A stretch of 64,000 nt of DNA from Rhizobium leguminosarum (GCF_002953715.1 NZ_CP025012.1:1798001-1862000), one strand, 5' to 3'. Shown: positions 44,513 through 54,818, counted from the stretch's first letter. Numbers and translations: made by a program. The notes: generated from the sequence alone by a model not told the origin.

Positions 44513-47500
44513 TCCCTGGTTTCGATGCGAAGAAGCTTGCGGCCATTGCCGAGCCGCTGACGATCGGCAATGTGCCGGCAGGTCTTGAGACGCTGCTGCT
44601 CGCCGAGCTCGCCCGAACGGGAGAGCCGGTCGCCTATGTCATGTCCGACGGCCATCGCATGGCCGATCTCGAACAGATGCTGGGCTTTGTCGCCCCCGAC
44701 ATTCCGGTTCTCACCCTGCCGGCCTGGGATTGTCTGCCCTATGACCGCGTCTCGCCAAGCGCCGACACCTCGGCCCGCCGGCTTGCCGCACTCGGCGGCC
44801 TCATCGCCCATCGCAAGAAGCCGCATGCGGCAATTGTGCTCGTCACCGCCAATGCCATGCTGCAGAAGGTGGCGCCGCAGGATATCATCGAAAGCCTGAC
44901 TTTTTCGGCCCGTCCAGGCAACCAGCTGCGCATGGACGATCTCGCCGGTCGTCTGGAACGCAATGGCTTCGAGCGCGTCGCGACCGTTCGCGAGGTCGGC
45001 GAATATGCTGTGCGCGGCGGGATTCTCGACGTCTTCGTGCCCGGTTCGGAAGAGCCGGTCCGCCTCGATTTCTTCGGTGATACGCTGGAGAGCATCCGCA
45101 GCTTCGATCCCGCCAGCCAGCGCACGACCGGGCAGGTGCGCTCCCTCGATCTTAACCCGATGAGCGAAGTGACGCTGACCCCGGATACGATCAGCCGCTT
45201 CCGCAAGAATTACCTCTCCGCTTTCGGCGCGACCACACGCGACGACGCGCTCTATCTTGCCGTCTCCGAAGGCCGCCGTTACCCCGGCATGGAGCACTGG
45301 CTGCCGCTTTTCTACGAGAAGCTCGATACCGTCTTCGACTATTTGAGCGGCTTTCGGATCGTCATCGACCATACGGTGCGTGAGGCAGCCGAAGAGCGCT
45401 CCAAGCTCGTTTTCGACTATTACGACGCCCGCCTGAATTCCGGCCAGCCGGCCAAGGGGATGACACAGGGCACGCCCTACAAGCCGGTGACGCCGGGCCA
45501 GCTCTATCTCGACAGCAAGCTTTTCGTCAAAACCCTCGACGCGCTGGGTGCGATCCGCATCAGCCCCTTCAACGAGCATGAGGGCGAGGCGCGGCGGGTC
45601 GTCAATGTCGACGCCCGCCAGGGCCAGCGCTGGGCCCGTTCGAATGCTGAGGGCGGCGGCGATGCCGAACGCATCAACATCTTCGACGTCGTCGTCAAGC
45701 ATATTGCCGACCGCCGCGCCGCCGGCGCCAAAGTGCTGGTCACCGCCTGGACCGAAGGTTCGCTGGAACGCCTGCTGCAGGTGCTGAACGAACACGGCCT
45801 GGAAAAGGTCAAGCCGATCGAGGCGCTGAAGGATGTCGGTTCGCTGGCGAGAGGCGAGGCGGCGGCCGCCGTGCTCAGTCTCGAAGCCGGCTTCGAGGCC
45901 GGCGACCTCGTCGTCATCGGCGAGCAGGACATCCTCGGCGACCGCATGGTCCGCCGTTCCAAGCGCCGCAAGCGCGCAGCCGATTTCATCTCGGAAGTTG
46001 GGGGCCTCGACGAAGGCTCGATCGTCGTCCACGCCGAACACGGCATCGGCCGCTTTATAGGGCTGAGGACCATCGAGGCCGCTGGTGCTCCGCATGCCTG
46101 CCTCGAACTGCAATATGCCGACGAGGCCAAGCTGTTCCTGCCGGTCGAGAACATCGATCTGCTTTCGCGCTATGGCGGCGAGGGCACCGAAGCCCAGCTC
46201 GACAAGCTCGGTGGCGGCGCCTGGCAGATGCGCAAGGCCAAGCTCAAGAAGCGCCTGCTCGACATGGCCGATGCGCTGATCCGCATCGCCGCCGAGCGCC
46301 TGACGCGCCATGCGCCGATGCTGACGACGCCTGAAGGCCTTTACGACGAATTCGCCGCCCGCTTCCCCTATGACGAGACCGAGGACCAGGATAACGCCAT
46401 TGAGGCGGTGCGCTCCGATCTCGGCGCTGGCCGGCCGATGGATCGCCTCGTCTGCGGCGACGTCGGTTTCGGCAAGACCGAAGTGGCGCTGCGCGCCGCT
46501 TTCGTCGCGGCGATGAACGGCGCCCAGGTCGCCGTCGTCGTGCCGACGACGCTGCTTTCCCGCCAGCATTTCAAGACCTTTTCCGAGCGTTTCCGCGGTC
46601 TGCCGGTGCGCATCCAGCAGGCCTCGCGCCTCGTCGGTGCCAAGGAGCTGGCGCTGACCAAGAAGGAGGTGGCGGAAGGCAAGACCGATATCGTCGTCGG
46701 CACCCATGCGCTGCTTGGCGCCGGCATCAAATTCGCCAATCTCGGCCTGCTCGTCATCGACGAGGAGCAGCATTTCGGCGTCAAGCACAAGGAGCGGCTG
46801 AAGGAGCTGAAGAGCGACGTGCACGTGCTGACGCTGTCGGCAACGCCGATCCCGCGCACGCTGCAGCTTGCCATGACCGGCGTGCGCGAACTATCGCTGA
46901 TCACCACGCCGCCGGTCGACCGCATGGCGGTGCGCACCTTCATCTCGCCCTTCGACAGCCTGGTCATCCGCGAGACGCTGATGCGCGAGCATTATCGCGG
47001 CGGCCAGAGCTTCTATGTCTGCCCCAGGCTTGCCGACCTCGAGGACGTGCATGCCTTCCTGCAATCGGATGTGCCGGAGTTGAAGGTCGCCATCGCCCAT
47101 GGCCAGATGCCGGCCGGCGAACTCGAAGACATCATGAACGCCTTTTATGAAGGCCGCTACGACGTGCTATTGTCGACCACCATCGTCGAATCCGGTCTCG
47201 ACGTGCCTACAGCCAACACGCTGATCGTTCACCGCGCCGATATGTTCGGCCTTGCGCAGCTCTATCAGCTGCGCGGCCGCGTCGGTCGCTCGAAGGTGCG
47301 CGCCTTCGCGCTCTTCACCCTGCCGGTCAACAAGGTGCTGACGGCCACCGCCGAACGCCGTCTCAAGGTGCTGCAGTCGCTGGATACGCTTGGCGCCGGC
47401 TTCCAGCTGGCAAGCCACGACCTCGATATTCGCGGCGCCGGCAATCTGCTCGGCGAGGAGCAGTCCGGCCATATCAAGGAGGTCGGCTTCGAGCTCTACC

Positions 47501-48009
47501 AGCAGATGCTGGAAGAGGCGGTTGCCGAGGTCAAGGGTGTCGACGAGATCCACGACACCGGCTGGTCGCCGCAGATATCGGTCGGTACGACGGTGATGAT
47601 CCCGGAAGGCTACGTGCCCGACCTGCATCTGCGTATGGCGCTCTACCGCCGCCTCGGCGAAATCACCGAGCTCAAGGAAATCGACGGCTTTGGCGCCGAG
47701 ATGATCGACCGCTTCGGGCCGATGCCGATCGAAGTCCAGCACCTGCTGAAGATCGTCTATATCAAATCACTCTGCCGCACCGCCAATGTCGAAAAGCTCG
47801 ATGCCGGCCCGAAGGGCGTCGTCGTGCAGTTCCGCAACAAGGAATTCCCCAACCCGGCAAACCTCGTCGGTTATATCGGCAAGCAGGGTACGATGGCGAA
47901 GATCCGCCCCGATCACAGCCTGTTCCTGACCCGCGACCTGCCGACGCCGGAAAAACGCCTGCAGGGCGCTGCTGTTATCATGACGCAATTGGCGGAACTC
48001 GCGAAATAG
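44509..48009 (+). CDS. mfd: Transcription-repair coupling factor Mfd
   Basis: The 1166-residue protein is full length. It has the UvrB-like N-terminal part (LPAWDCLPYDRVSPSADTSA near residue 75), the RNA-polymerase-interacting CarD-like domain (VHAEHGIGRFIGLRTIEAAG at about 508), and the RecG-like translocase with DVGFGKTEVALRAAF, DEEQHFGVKHKERL and LSATPIPRTLQL. A regulatory TRCF C-terminal domain ends the protein. Mfd removes stalled RNA polymerase and recruits UvrA. Its uvrA partner lies in this window at 59169. Confidence 0.97.
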   Translation: MIPGFDAKKLAAIAEPLTIGNVPAGLETLLLAELARTGEPVAYVMSDGHRMADLEQMLGFVAPDIPVLTLPAWDCLPYDRVSPSADTSARRLAALGGLIAHRKKPHAAIVLVTANAMLQKVAPQDIIESLTFSARPGNQLRMDDLAGRLERNGFERVATVREVGEYAVRGGILDVFVPGSEEPVRLDFFGDTLESIRSFDPASQRTTGQVRSLDLNPMSEVTLTPDTISRFRKNYLSAFGATTRDDALYLAVSEGRRYPGMEHWLPLFYEKLDTVFDYLSGFRIVIDHTVREAAEERSKLVFDYYDARLNSGQPAKGMTQGTPYKPVTPGQLYLDSKLFVKTLDALGAIRISPFNEHEGEARRVVNVDARQGQRWARSNAEGGGDAERINIFDVVVKHIADRRAAGAKVLVTAWTEGSLERLLQVLNEHGLEKVKPIEALKDVGSLARGEAAAAVLSLEAGFEAGDLVVIGEQDILGDRMVRRSKRRKRAADFISEVGGLDEGSIVVHAEHGIGRFIGLRTIEAAGAPHACLELQYADEAKLFLPVENIDLLSRYGGEGTEAQLDKLGGGAWQMRKAKLKKRLLDMADALIRIAAERLTRHAPMLTTPEGLYDEFAARFPYDETEDQDNAIEAVRSDLGAGRPMDRLVCGDVGFGKTEVALRAAFVAAMNGAQVAVVVPTTLLSRQHFKTFSERFRGLPVRIQQASRLVGAKELALTKKEVAEGKTDIVVGTHALLGAGIKFANLGLLVIDEEQHFGVKHKERLKELKSDVHVLTLSATPIPRTLQLAMTGVRELSLITTPPVDRMAVRTFISPFDSLVIRETLMREHYRGGQSFYVCPRLADLEDVHAFLQSDVPELKVAIAHGQMPAGELEDIMNAFYEGRYDVLLSTTIVESGLDVPTANTLIVHRADMFGLAQLYQLRGRVGRSKVRAFALFTLPVNKVLTATAERRLKVLQSLDTLGAGFQLASHDLDIRGAGNLLGEEQSGHIKEVGFELYQQMLEEAVAEVKGVDEIHDTGWSPQISVGTTVMIPEGYVPDLHLRMALYRRLGEITELKEIDGFGAEMIDRFGPMPIEVQHLLKIVYIKSLCRTANVEKLDAGPKGVVVQFRNKEFPNPANLVGYIGKQGTMAKIRPDHSLFLTRDLPTPEKRLQGAAVIMTQLAELAK

Positions 48010-48010
48010 A

Positions 48011-48054
48011 GCAATTCCAGCAAAACTGTGCCGCGGTTTTGCGTCCGGAATTGC
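48011..48054. repeat. Short mosaic palindrome between mfd and the OsmC gene
   Basis: GCAATTCC (48011-48018) pairs with GGAATTGC (48047-48054), and CAAAAC (48021-48026) with GTTTTG (48036-48041). It begins 2 bases after the mfd stop and could form the mRNA 3' end. Confidence 0.7.
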
Positions 48055-48073
48055 GTGGAAAAGGGAGATAGAG

Positions 48074-48541
48074 ATGGGAACATACGGCGCAACGATCGCC
48101 TGGCAGCGCAACGGCGAAACTTTCACCGACAATCGCTACAGCCGTGCCCACCGCTGGACCTTCGACGGCGGCATCGAGGTGAAGGCATCCTCGTCCTCGC
48201 ATGTCGTTCCGCTGCCCTATTCGGCCGAGGATGCCGTCGATCCGGAAGAGGCCTTCGTCGCCTCGCTGTCCAGCTGCCACATGCTCTGGTTCCTGTCGAT
48301 CGCAGCGAAACAGCGCTTTTGCGTCGACAGGTACACCGATGCCGCCGAGGGCATCATGGAGAAGAATGCCGAAGGCCGCCTTGCCATGACCGTCGTGACG
48401 CTGAGACCGCATGTCGTTTTCAGCGGCGAAAAGCAGCCCTCCTTGAGCGAACTCGAAGCTCTGCATCATCGCGCGCATGAAGAATGCTTCATCGCCAATT
48501 CGGTGAAAACCGAGGTGCGCTGCGTTCCGGTTCTGGGTTGA
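48074..48541 (+). CDS. OsmC-family peroxiredoxin-like protein
   Basis: This 155-residue protein has the OsmC/Ohr fold with the segment EEAFVASLSSCHMLWFLSIA, which contains the family cysteine at about residue 71. The second cysteine is in HRAHEECFIANSVKTEV near residue 139. OsmC proteins reduce organic hydroperoxides through this pair. The start has GGGAGA upstream. The Ohr or OsmC subtype cannot be decided without alignment. Confidence 0.88.
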   Translation: MGTYGATIAWQRNGETFTDNRYSRAHRWTFDGGIEVKASSSSHVVPLPYSAEDAVDPEEAFVASLSSCHMLWFLSIAAKQRFCVDRYTDAAEGIMEKNAEGRLAMTVVTLRPHVVFSGEKQPSLSELEALHHRAHEECFIANSVKTEVRCVPVLG

Positions 48542-48558
48542 AGCTGGGGCCGTCGACG

Positions 48559-49230
48559 TCAGTTGAGGCCTGATCGCGCCTCGGCCTTCGCCTTGGCGAT
48601 GTCGCGCAACGCGTTTGCCAACACGTCAGGCATCTGGGCGCCGCTGACGGCATATTGCTGATCGAAGATGAAGAATGGCACGCCGTTGACGCCCATCTCC
48701 TGCGCTGCCTTGATCTCGGCGACGATCAGATCGCGATCGGCATCGGAGGCAAGCAGCGAGGCGATGACCGAACGGTCGAGGCCGGCCTTTTCGGCGATAT
48801 CGAGCAGCACGGTGTGGTCGCCGACATTGCGGCCTTCCTCGAAATTCGCCTTGAACAGGGCGGCAACGACCCTGTCCTGCTTCTCGCGGCCTTCGATCAT
48901 CGCCCAGTGGATCAGTCGATGGGCGTCGAGCGTGTTCGGGCCGATCTTGATCGCCTCGAAATTGAAGGCGATGCCGACTTCGCGGCCGTAATCAGTGAGC
49001 ATCTTGTGCGCCTGCGCCACGCGCTCCTCGCCGCCGAGCTTCTCAGCCAGCGCCTTCTTCTGGTCGACGCCTTCCTTGGGATAGTCGGGATTGAGCCGGT
49101 ACGGCCGCCAGTTGATGTCGACGCCGATCTCGTCTTGCACCTCGGCGATGGCGAGCTCCAGCCGCGCCTTGCCGAGATAGCACCAGGGGCAGACGACATC
49201 CGAGACGACGTCGATGGTGATACGCTCCAT
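48559..49230 (-). CDS. DsbA-family (FrnE-like) oxidoreductase
   Basis: The ATG at 49230 gives 223 residues beginning MERITIDVVSDVVCPWCYLG. The CPWC active site at about residues 14-17 and the following helical insertion match the FrnE/2-hydroxychromene-carboxylate isomerase branch of DsbA proteins, which act in the cytosol on thiols or polyketide-like compounds. No signal peptide is seen. An in-frame extension to 49269 lacks a ribosome site. Confidence 0.88.
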   Translation of the reverse strand: MERITIDVVSDVVCPWCYLGKARLELAIAEVQDEIGVDINWRPYRLNPDYPKEGVDQKKALAEKLGGEERVAQAHKMLTDYGREVGIAFNFEAIKIGPNTLDAHRLIHWAMIEGREKQDRVVAALFKANFEEGRNVGDHTVLLDIAEKAGLDRSVIASLLASDADRDLIVAEIKAAQEMGVNGVPFFIFDQQYAVSGAQMPDVLANALRDIAKAKAEARSGLN

Positions 49231-49295
49231 GAGGATTTTCCTTATCTGTGCGTCTCCCAAGGGAGACATTCAAGCCGGGGCGGTCCGGCTGCTTC

Positions 49296-51098
49296 TTATT
49301 GGGCGCTCGTATCCCACCATAGCGGCAGCTGGTAGCCGTAGAGCGGCACGGTGTCGGGATGGCCGATGCGTTTGCTGCGCGCCACCCATTGCTGACCCAT
49401 ATGATAGAGCGGCAGCACGTAATGGCTGGAAAGCAGCAGCCGGTCGTAGGAGCGCACCGCCGCGGTGAAATCCTCAGCCGAGCGCGCCCTGAGCAGGTGA
49501 TCGATCAAGGCATCGAGATCGGGGTCGGCGGCGCCTGCGAAGCTGTCGCTGCCCTCGCGGGTCTTCGCGGCTGAAGACCAGCGGCCGAGCTGTTCGTTTC
49601 CAGGCGATAGGGAGGACGTGTAGGACTTCATGATCATGTCGTAGTCGAAGCTGTTCGTCCGGCTCTGATACTGCGAATCGTCGACCGTGCGGATCGAAGC
49701 GGCGATGCCGATGGTCTGCAGCGAACGCTGATAGGCGACGGCGAGCTTCTCCTGGTCGGCATTCTGCGTCATGATCTCGAAGGCGAGTTGGCGGCCGGAG
49801 CCATCGAGCATCTTGCCGCCCTGGATCGTATAGCCGCCCAGTTTCAGTTGCTCGACGGCCTGCTTCAGCACATTACGGTCGCGGCCGGAGCCGTCAGTGA
49901 CCGGCAGCTTGTAGGTGCCGTCGAGAATCTCCGGCGCAATTTTGTCCTTGATCGGCCCGAGCAGGGCAAGCTCGGCCGCATTGGCGGGAACCCCGAAACT
50001 CGACAGCTCGGAATTCTGCCAGAAGCTCTGGGTGCGTTTGTAGGCGCCGGAATAGAGATTCTTGTTCGCCCATTCGAAATCGAACACCAGCGACAGGCCT
50101 TCGCGCACCTTGGGATCGGCAAAGATCGGCCGGCGCGTGTTGAACACGAAGCCGAGCATGCCGCTTGGCAGTTTTGGTGTGAACACGTCCTTGACCACAG
50201 CCCCCGAGGTGACGGCGGGGAAATTATAGGCATTGGCCCAATGACCGGGATTGCCGTCGGGATAGATGTCGACATCGCCCTTCTTGAAGGCCTCGAACAG
50301 CGTCGTATCCTGCAGGAAATACTGGACGGTGATCTGGTCGTAATTGTCGGTGCCGACCTTGGCGGGAATGTCCTTGCCCCAGTAGTTCGGATCGCGCTCA
50401 TAGGTGATGCTCTCGCCGGGCTTCACCGTCTTCACCTTGTAGGGACCGGAGCCGACCGGCGGCGTCAGCGACGAACGGTCGAAGGTTACCGGATCGATCG
50501 CATGTTTCGGCAGCACCGGGAATAAGCCGAAGATCAGCGGCGTCTCCCGGTCGGCCTTCTCGTTGAAGGTGAAACGCACACTGCGCTCGCCGACCTTCTC
50601 CATCTTGGCGACGACGTTGAGGCGGTTGGCGAAGGGCACACGACCCTTGTCGCGCATCAGCTCGAAGGTGAACATCACATCCTCGGGCGTCACCGGCTGG
50701 CCATCGGCCCATTTCGCCTTCGGATTGAGGTTGAACTGAATGAAGCTCCGGTCGTCGTCCCATTCGACCGTTTCGGCGAGCAGGCCGTAGAGCGTGAAGG
50801 GCTCGTCCCTGGAACGCTGCATCAGCGATTCGTAGACGAGATTGCCGTAGTCCGGATCCCACATGCCGCGCGCCGTCGTGCGCATGCTCTTCAGGATGAA
50901 CGGATTGAGGCTGTCGAAGGTGCCGACGACGCCGTAGGTGATCTTGCCGCCCTTTTTCACGTCGGGATTGACGTAAGGGAAGTGTTTGTAGTCCGGCGGC
51001 AAAGCTGGCTCGCCGTGCATCGCGATGCCATGCAGCGGCTCGGCGGCGACAGTGCCGCACAGCAGCGAGAGGACGAGGGGGACGACGATCCGGAGCAT
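49296..51098 (-). CDS. YejA-like peptide ABC transporter binding protein (SBP family 5)
   Basis: The ATG at 51098 begins a signal peptide (MLRIVVPLVLSLLCGTVAAE) and a 600-residue protein. It opens like YejA (GIAMHGEPALPPDYKHFPYV, then KKGGKITYG) and has SBP_bac_5 features (WADGQPVTPEDVMFTFEL and YWGKDIPAKVG). YejA binds peptides for the YejABEF importer in other bacteria. No permease or ATPase gene adjoins it here; the neighbours are a DsbA-like gene and ialB, so its partners must be elsewhere. Confidence 0.88.
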   Translation of the reverse strand: MLRIVVPLVLSLLCGTVAAEPLHGIAMHGEPALPPDYKHFPYVNPDVKKGGKITYGVVGTFDSLNPFILKSMRTTARGMWDPDYGNLVYESLMQRSRDEPFTLYGLLAETVEWDDDRSFIQFNLNPKAKWADGQPVTPEDVMFTFELMRDKGRVPFANRLNVVAKMEKVGERSVRFTFNEKADRETPLIFGLFPVLPKHAIDPVTFDRSSLTPPVGSGPYKVKTVKPGESITYERDPNYWGKDIPAKVGTDNYDQITVQYFLQDTTLFEAFKKGDVDIYPDGNPGHWANAYNFPAVTSGAVVKDVFTPKLPSGMLGFVFNTRRPIFADPKVREGLSLVFDFEWANKNLYSGAYKRTQSFWQNSELSSFGVPANAAELALLGPIKDKIAPEILDGTYKLPVTDGSGRDRNVLKQAVEQLKLGGYTIQGGKMLDGSGRQLAFEIMTQNADQEKLAVAYQRSLQTIGIAASIRTVDDSQYQSRTNSFDYDMIMKSYTSSLSPGNEQLGRWSSAAKTREGSDSFAGAADPDLDALIDHLLRARSAEDFTAAVRSYDRLLLSSHYVLPLYHMGQQWVARSKRIGHPDTVPLYGYQLPLWWDTSAQ

Positions 51099-51382
51099 TC
51101 GGCAATCCTTGATCCGTGAAAACGGGCATGATTCACCGCGGAGATTATCATGGGGTCGATCGATTCCAACACGGAGCGGCGATTTCTTTGGCATCGCGAC
51201 GAAATGCACCTCAAATTGCCAAAGAAATGCTGGATATCTTGAACGCTGCGATGTAACAGGTGAACCCGAAGTTTCGGGGTCATGCATTTGCCTTATTTTT
51301 TTAAGAGGTGGAGTGCCGAACGACCCGATGGTTGGGGCGGCAAGACGCTGCCCCGAACGGATATCAGGAGACGGAATTCGTT

Positions 51383-52045
51383 ATGATGTTCAAGTCTGAA
51401 AAGAAAATGCGGGCAGCACTGTCCGTTCTGGCGGTGGTGTTCGGCGCTTCGGCTCCGGTCTCCTCCTTCGCACAGGATGCGGCGGCGCAGGCTCCGGCCG
51501 ATGCCCCGGCACAGGCCGCAGGAGCGCCGAAGCTCGGCTGGTACAAGACCTGCAGCAAGCAGGAAGACAACGACATCTGTGTTGTCCAGAACCTGATCCT
51601 CGCCAATGGCGGCCAGCTCGTTACGGCCGTCGGCCTGATCTCGGTTTCCGGCAAGATCAACCGCAAGCTCCTGCAGGTCTCGGTTCCCACGGCACGCCTT
51701 GTTCCTCCCGGCGTCATCATGCAGATCGACGGCGGCAAGGGCCAGAAACTCGACTACGCTGTCTGCCTGCCGGACAAGTGCACCGCCGAAATTCCATTGA
51801 CCGACGCGATGATCGCCAGCCTCAAGAAGGGCAGCGACGTAATCTTCACCTCGATCAACTTCCGCCGCGCTCCGAACCCGATCAAGATTTCGCTTGAAGG
51901 CTTCACCGGTGCTTATGACGGCGAACCGGTTTCCGAATCCAAGCTCGCTGAAAGCCAGCGCAGCCTGCAGGACAGCATGCAGAAGAAGGCCGAGGAAGCT
52001 CGCAAGAAGCTGGAAGACGCCCAGAAGGCAGCCAAGGCGCAGTAA
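51383..52045 (+). CDS. Invasion-associated locus B (IalB) family protein
   Basis: The ATG at 51383 follows CAGGAGA, and a second ATG is adjacent. The 220-residue protein has a signal peptide (MRAALSVLAVVFGASAPVSS, cleaved after FAQ) and the IalB domain (GWYKTCSKQEDNDICVVQNL, with paired cysteines; VCLPDKCTAEIPL). The C-terminus is a charged coiled coil (KKAEEARKKLEDAQKAAKAQ). IalB proteins are periplasmic or outer-membrane-associated. The family is named for Bartonella invasion, but its biochemical role is not established. Confidence 0.88.
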   Translation: MMFKSEKKMRAALSVLAVVFGASAPVSSFAQDAAAQAPADAPAQAAGAPKLGWYKTCSKQEDNDICVVQNLILANGGQLVTAVGLISVSGKINRKLLQVSVPTARLVPPGVIMQIDGGKGQKLDYAVCLPDKCTAEIPLTDAMIASLKKGSDVIFTSINFRRAPNPIKISLEGFTGAYDGEPVSESKLAESQRSLQDSMQKKAEEARKKLEDAQKAAKAQ

Positions 52046-52067
52046 TCCTGCCATCATCTCTAAACAG

Positions 52068-52093
52068 AAACCCGGCCTTGCGCCGGGTTTTTT
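52068..52093 (+). terminator. Intrinsic terminator after ialB
   Basis: AAACCCGGC-CTTGC-GCCGGGTTT is followed by TTT. The hairpin begins 22 bases after the ialB stop on the plus strand. Confidence 0.88.
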
Positions 52094-52100
52094 GTTGCGC

Positions 52101-52131
52101 AAAAAAAGGCCTCGCCGGGAGAAGCGAGGCC
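52101..52131 (-). terminator. Intrinsic terminator after hspQ (minus strand)
   Basis: GGCCTCGC (52108-52115) pairs with GCGAGGCC (52124-52131), and seven A residues on the plus strand (52101-52107) give a U-run on the minus transcript. It lies 27 bases past the hspQ stop, back to back with the ialB terminator. Confidence 0.88.
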
Positions 52132-52157
52132 CTGATTCAACGATCGGCGTGATTGAG

Positions 52158-52487
52158 TTAGTGGGCGAAGCTCATCTTGGGTTTGAACTGCCCTGACGGG
52201 GCCTGATCGAAAATCTGGTAGATCTGCGGGTTGCGAAGCGGCGTGCCGCTTTCGTCGTTCATCAGGTTCTGCTCGGAGACATAGGCGACATATTCGCTTT
52301 CGTCATTTTCGGCGAGCAGGTGATAGAAGGGCTGGTCTCTGCTCGGGCGCACCTCGGCCGGAATGGAATTCCACCATTCCTCCGTATTCGCGAACTCAGG
52401 ATCAACGTCGAAGATGACGCCGCGAAACGGAAAAACCTTGTGCCGAACCACTTCGCCGATACTGAACTTTGCTACTCTTTCTTTCAT
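52158..52487 (-). CDS. hspQ: Heat-shock protein HspQ (YccV-like, hemimethylated-DNA-binding family)
   Basis: The ATG at 52487, preceded by AAGGAAG, gives 109 residues: KFSIGEVVRHKVFPFRGVIF, then FDVDPEFANTEEWW, DQPFYHLLAEND and YVSEQNLM. This is the HspQ/YccV domain. E. coli HspQ is a heat-induced factor linked to DnaA and Lon control. Its 5' region carries an 18-base palindrome and a possible RpoH promoter. Confidence 0.9.
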   Translation of the reverse strand: MKERVAKFSIGEVVRHKVFPFRGVIFDVDPEFANTEEWWNSIPAEVRPSRDQPFYHLLAENDESEYVAYVSEQNLMNDESGTPLRNPQIYQIFDQAPSGQFKPKMSFAH

Positions 52488-52503
52488 GGTACGACTTCCT
52501 TTC

Positions 52504-52549
52504 ATCACCAAATTTGGTGATTGGTGCCGCGCAAATCAAGATTTTGCGC
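52504..52549 (-). promoter_or_regulatory. Perfect palindromes and RpoH-like promoter upstream of hspQ
   Basis: ATCACCAAATTTGGTGAT (52504-52521) is a perfect 18-base palindrome 17 bases upstream of the start. A second inverted repeat, GCGCAAA/TTTGCGC, lies at 52529-52549. On the minus strand CTTGAT (52535-52540) and CCAAAT (52512-52517) are 17 bases apart, which resembles a heat-shock sigma promoter. Confidence 0.5.
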
Positions 52550-52606
52550 GCCGTTCGTCACATGAACGCCATATCCTCGCCATTTGCCGTCCATGACCTG
52601 GGAGGC

Positions 52607-52632
52607 GAAAGCCCCGGCGGGCCGGGACTTTC
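52607..52632 (-). terminator. Terminator-like hairpin after glnA
   Basis: On the minus strand GAAAGTCCCGG pairs with CCGGGGCTTTC around a 4-base loop, 16 bases past the glnA stop. The T-run is short, so efficiency may be partial. Confidence 0.55.
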
Positions 52633-52648
52633 TGTGTTTAGAGCCCGA

Positions 52649-54058
52649 TCAGGCCGAATAGTACATGTCGTATTCGACCGGGTGCGGCGTCATTTCGAAA
52701 CGCATCACCTCAGCCATCTTCAGTTCGATGAAGGCATCGATCTGATCGTCGTCGAAGACGCCGCCGGCTGTCAGGAACTTGCGGTCCTTGTCGAGGCTTT
52801 CGAGCGCTTCGCGCAGTGAGCCGCAGACGGTCGGGATCTTCTTCAATTCCTTCGGCGGCAGGTCGTAGAGATCCTTGTCCATGGCCTTGCCGGGATGGAT
52901 CTTGTTCTTGATGCCGTCGAGGCCGGCCATCAGCATGGCGGCAAAGGCGAGGTAGGGGTTGGCGGTCGGATCCGGGAAGCGGACTTCGACGCGCTTGGCC
53001 TTCGGGTTGGAGCCGAACGGAATGCGGCAGGAAGCCGAGCGGTTGCGGGCCGAATAGGCAAGCAGCACAGGGGCTTCGTAACCTGGGACGAGACGCTTGT
53101 AGGAGTTCGTCGACGGATTGGTGAAGGCGTTGATCGCCTTGGCATGCTTGATGATGCCGCCGATATAGAACAGGCAGCTCTCGGAGAGGCCAGCATATTC
53201 GTCGCCGGCAAAGGTCGGCTTACCGCCCTTCCAGATCGACTGGTGCACATGCATGCCCGAGCCGTTGTCGCCGAAGATCGGCTTCGGCATGAAGGTCGCC
53301 GTCTTGCCATAGGCGTTGGCAACCTGGTGCACGACATATTTGTAGATCTGCATCTTGTCGGCGTTGCGCACCAGCGTATCGAACTTGATGCCGAGTTCGT
53401 GCTGGGCGGCAGCGACTTCATGGTGATGCTTTTCGACGACGACGCCCATTTCGGAGAGCACCGTCAGCATTTCCGAACGCATGTCCTGGGCGCTGTCGAC
53501 CGGGGGAACCGGGAAATAGCCGCCCTTGACGCGCGGGCGATGGCCGAGGTTCCCGGTCTCGTAATCGGTGTCGTCATTCGACGGCAATTCGGTCGAATCG
53601 AGCTTGAAGCCGGTATTGTAAGGATCGGCCTTGTACTTGACGTCGTCGAAGACGAAGAATTCGGCTTCCGGGCCGACGAAGACCGTATCGCCGATGCCGG
53701 ATGCCTTGAGATAGGCTTCGGCCTTCTTGGCGGTGCCGCGCGGATCGCGGTTATAGGCCTCGCCGGAGACCGGATCGAGGATATCGCAGACGATGACCAT
53801 GGTCGACTGGGCGAAGAACGGGTCCATATGCACCGTTTCGGTGTCGGGCATCAGCACCATGTCGGACTCGTTGATGGCCTTCCAGCCGCCGATCGAGGAG
53901 CCGTCGAACATCACGCCGTCAGCGAACATGTCTTCGTCGACGCAGACCACGTCCATCGTCACATGCTGCAGCTTGCCCTTCGGGTCGGTGAAACGCAGAT
54001 CGACGAACTTTACGTCGTTCTCCTTGATCTGCTTCAGAATTTCGCTTGCGGTCGCCAT
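52649..54058 (-). CDS. glnA: Glutamine synthetase type I
   Basis: The 469-residue enzyme is the normal length for GlnA. It has the beta-grasp N-terminus ([18 protein letters not shown]), the catalytic segment [17 protein letters not shown], the ATP-site [13 protein letters not shown] and the adenylylation site DLYDLPP (Tyr about residue 399). It condenses glutamate and ammonia to glutamine and is controlled by GlnE through PII. It lies 78 bases downstream of glnB in the same operon. Confidence 0.97.
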   Translation of the reverse strand: MATASEILKQIKENDVKFVDLRFTDPKGKLQHVTMDVVCVDEDMFADGVMFDGSSIGGWKAINESDMVLMPDTETVHMDPFFAQSTMVIVCDILDPVSGEAYNRDPRGTAKKAEAYLKASGIGDTVFVGPEAEFFVFDDVKYKADPYNTGFKLDSTELPSNDDTDYETGNLGHRPRVKGGYFPVPPVDSAQDMRSEMLTVLSEMGVVVEKHHHEVAAAQHELGIKFDTLVRNADKMQIYKYVVHQVANAYGKTATFMPKPIFGDNGSGMHVHQSIWKGGKPTFAGDEYAGLSESCLFYIGGIIKHAKAINAFTNPSTNSYKRLVPGYEAPVLLAYSARNRSASCRIPFGSNPKAKRVEVRFPDPTANPYLAFAAMLMAGLDGIKNKIHPGKAMDKDLYDLPPKELKKIPTVCGSLREALESLDKDRKFLTAGGVFDDDQIDAFIELKMAEVMRFEMTPHPVEYDMYYSA

Positions 54059-54136
54059 TAATGAGTTTCCTCCGATTTGCGATGACGGTGTAGGTCGGCG
54101 ATGACGGTAACGGACTTTGCGCGATTGGCAAAGTGG

Positions 54137-54565
<429 letters not shown>

Positions 54566-54818
54566 TTATCGAAAAAAGACGTCGATTCTGTCAAAACCGG
54601 CGCGTTTGCAGGGAATTCCATGTCGTTTTGGGGGCAGAACAGGTGAAAAAACATTGTCTCTGATCAAAATCACATCCGAAACAGAAAAAGTCAGGTATTT
54701 TCGCAACTGCGAATACACATCTCAAGGCGATGAAAATATAGGCAAATGCTTAAATTGCGTCCTCATCTTTGGTATTTCAGGCGGTTGTTTTTTAGGCGTT
54801 TTTTGATTGAATAGGGTG

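Noticed and set aside
44470..46824. A 784-codon open frame opposite mfd
   Set aside because: It is antisense to a clear Mfd protein, with low-complexity composition and no recognisable motif.
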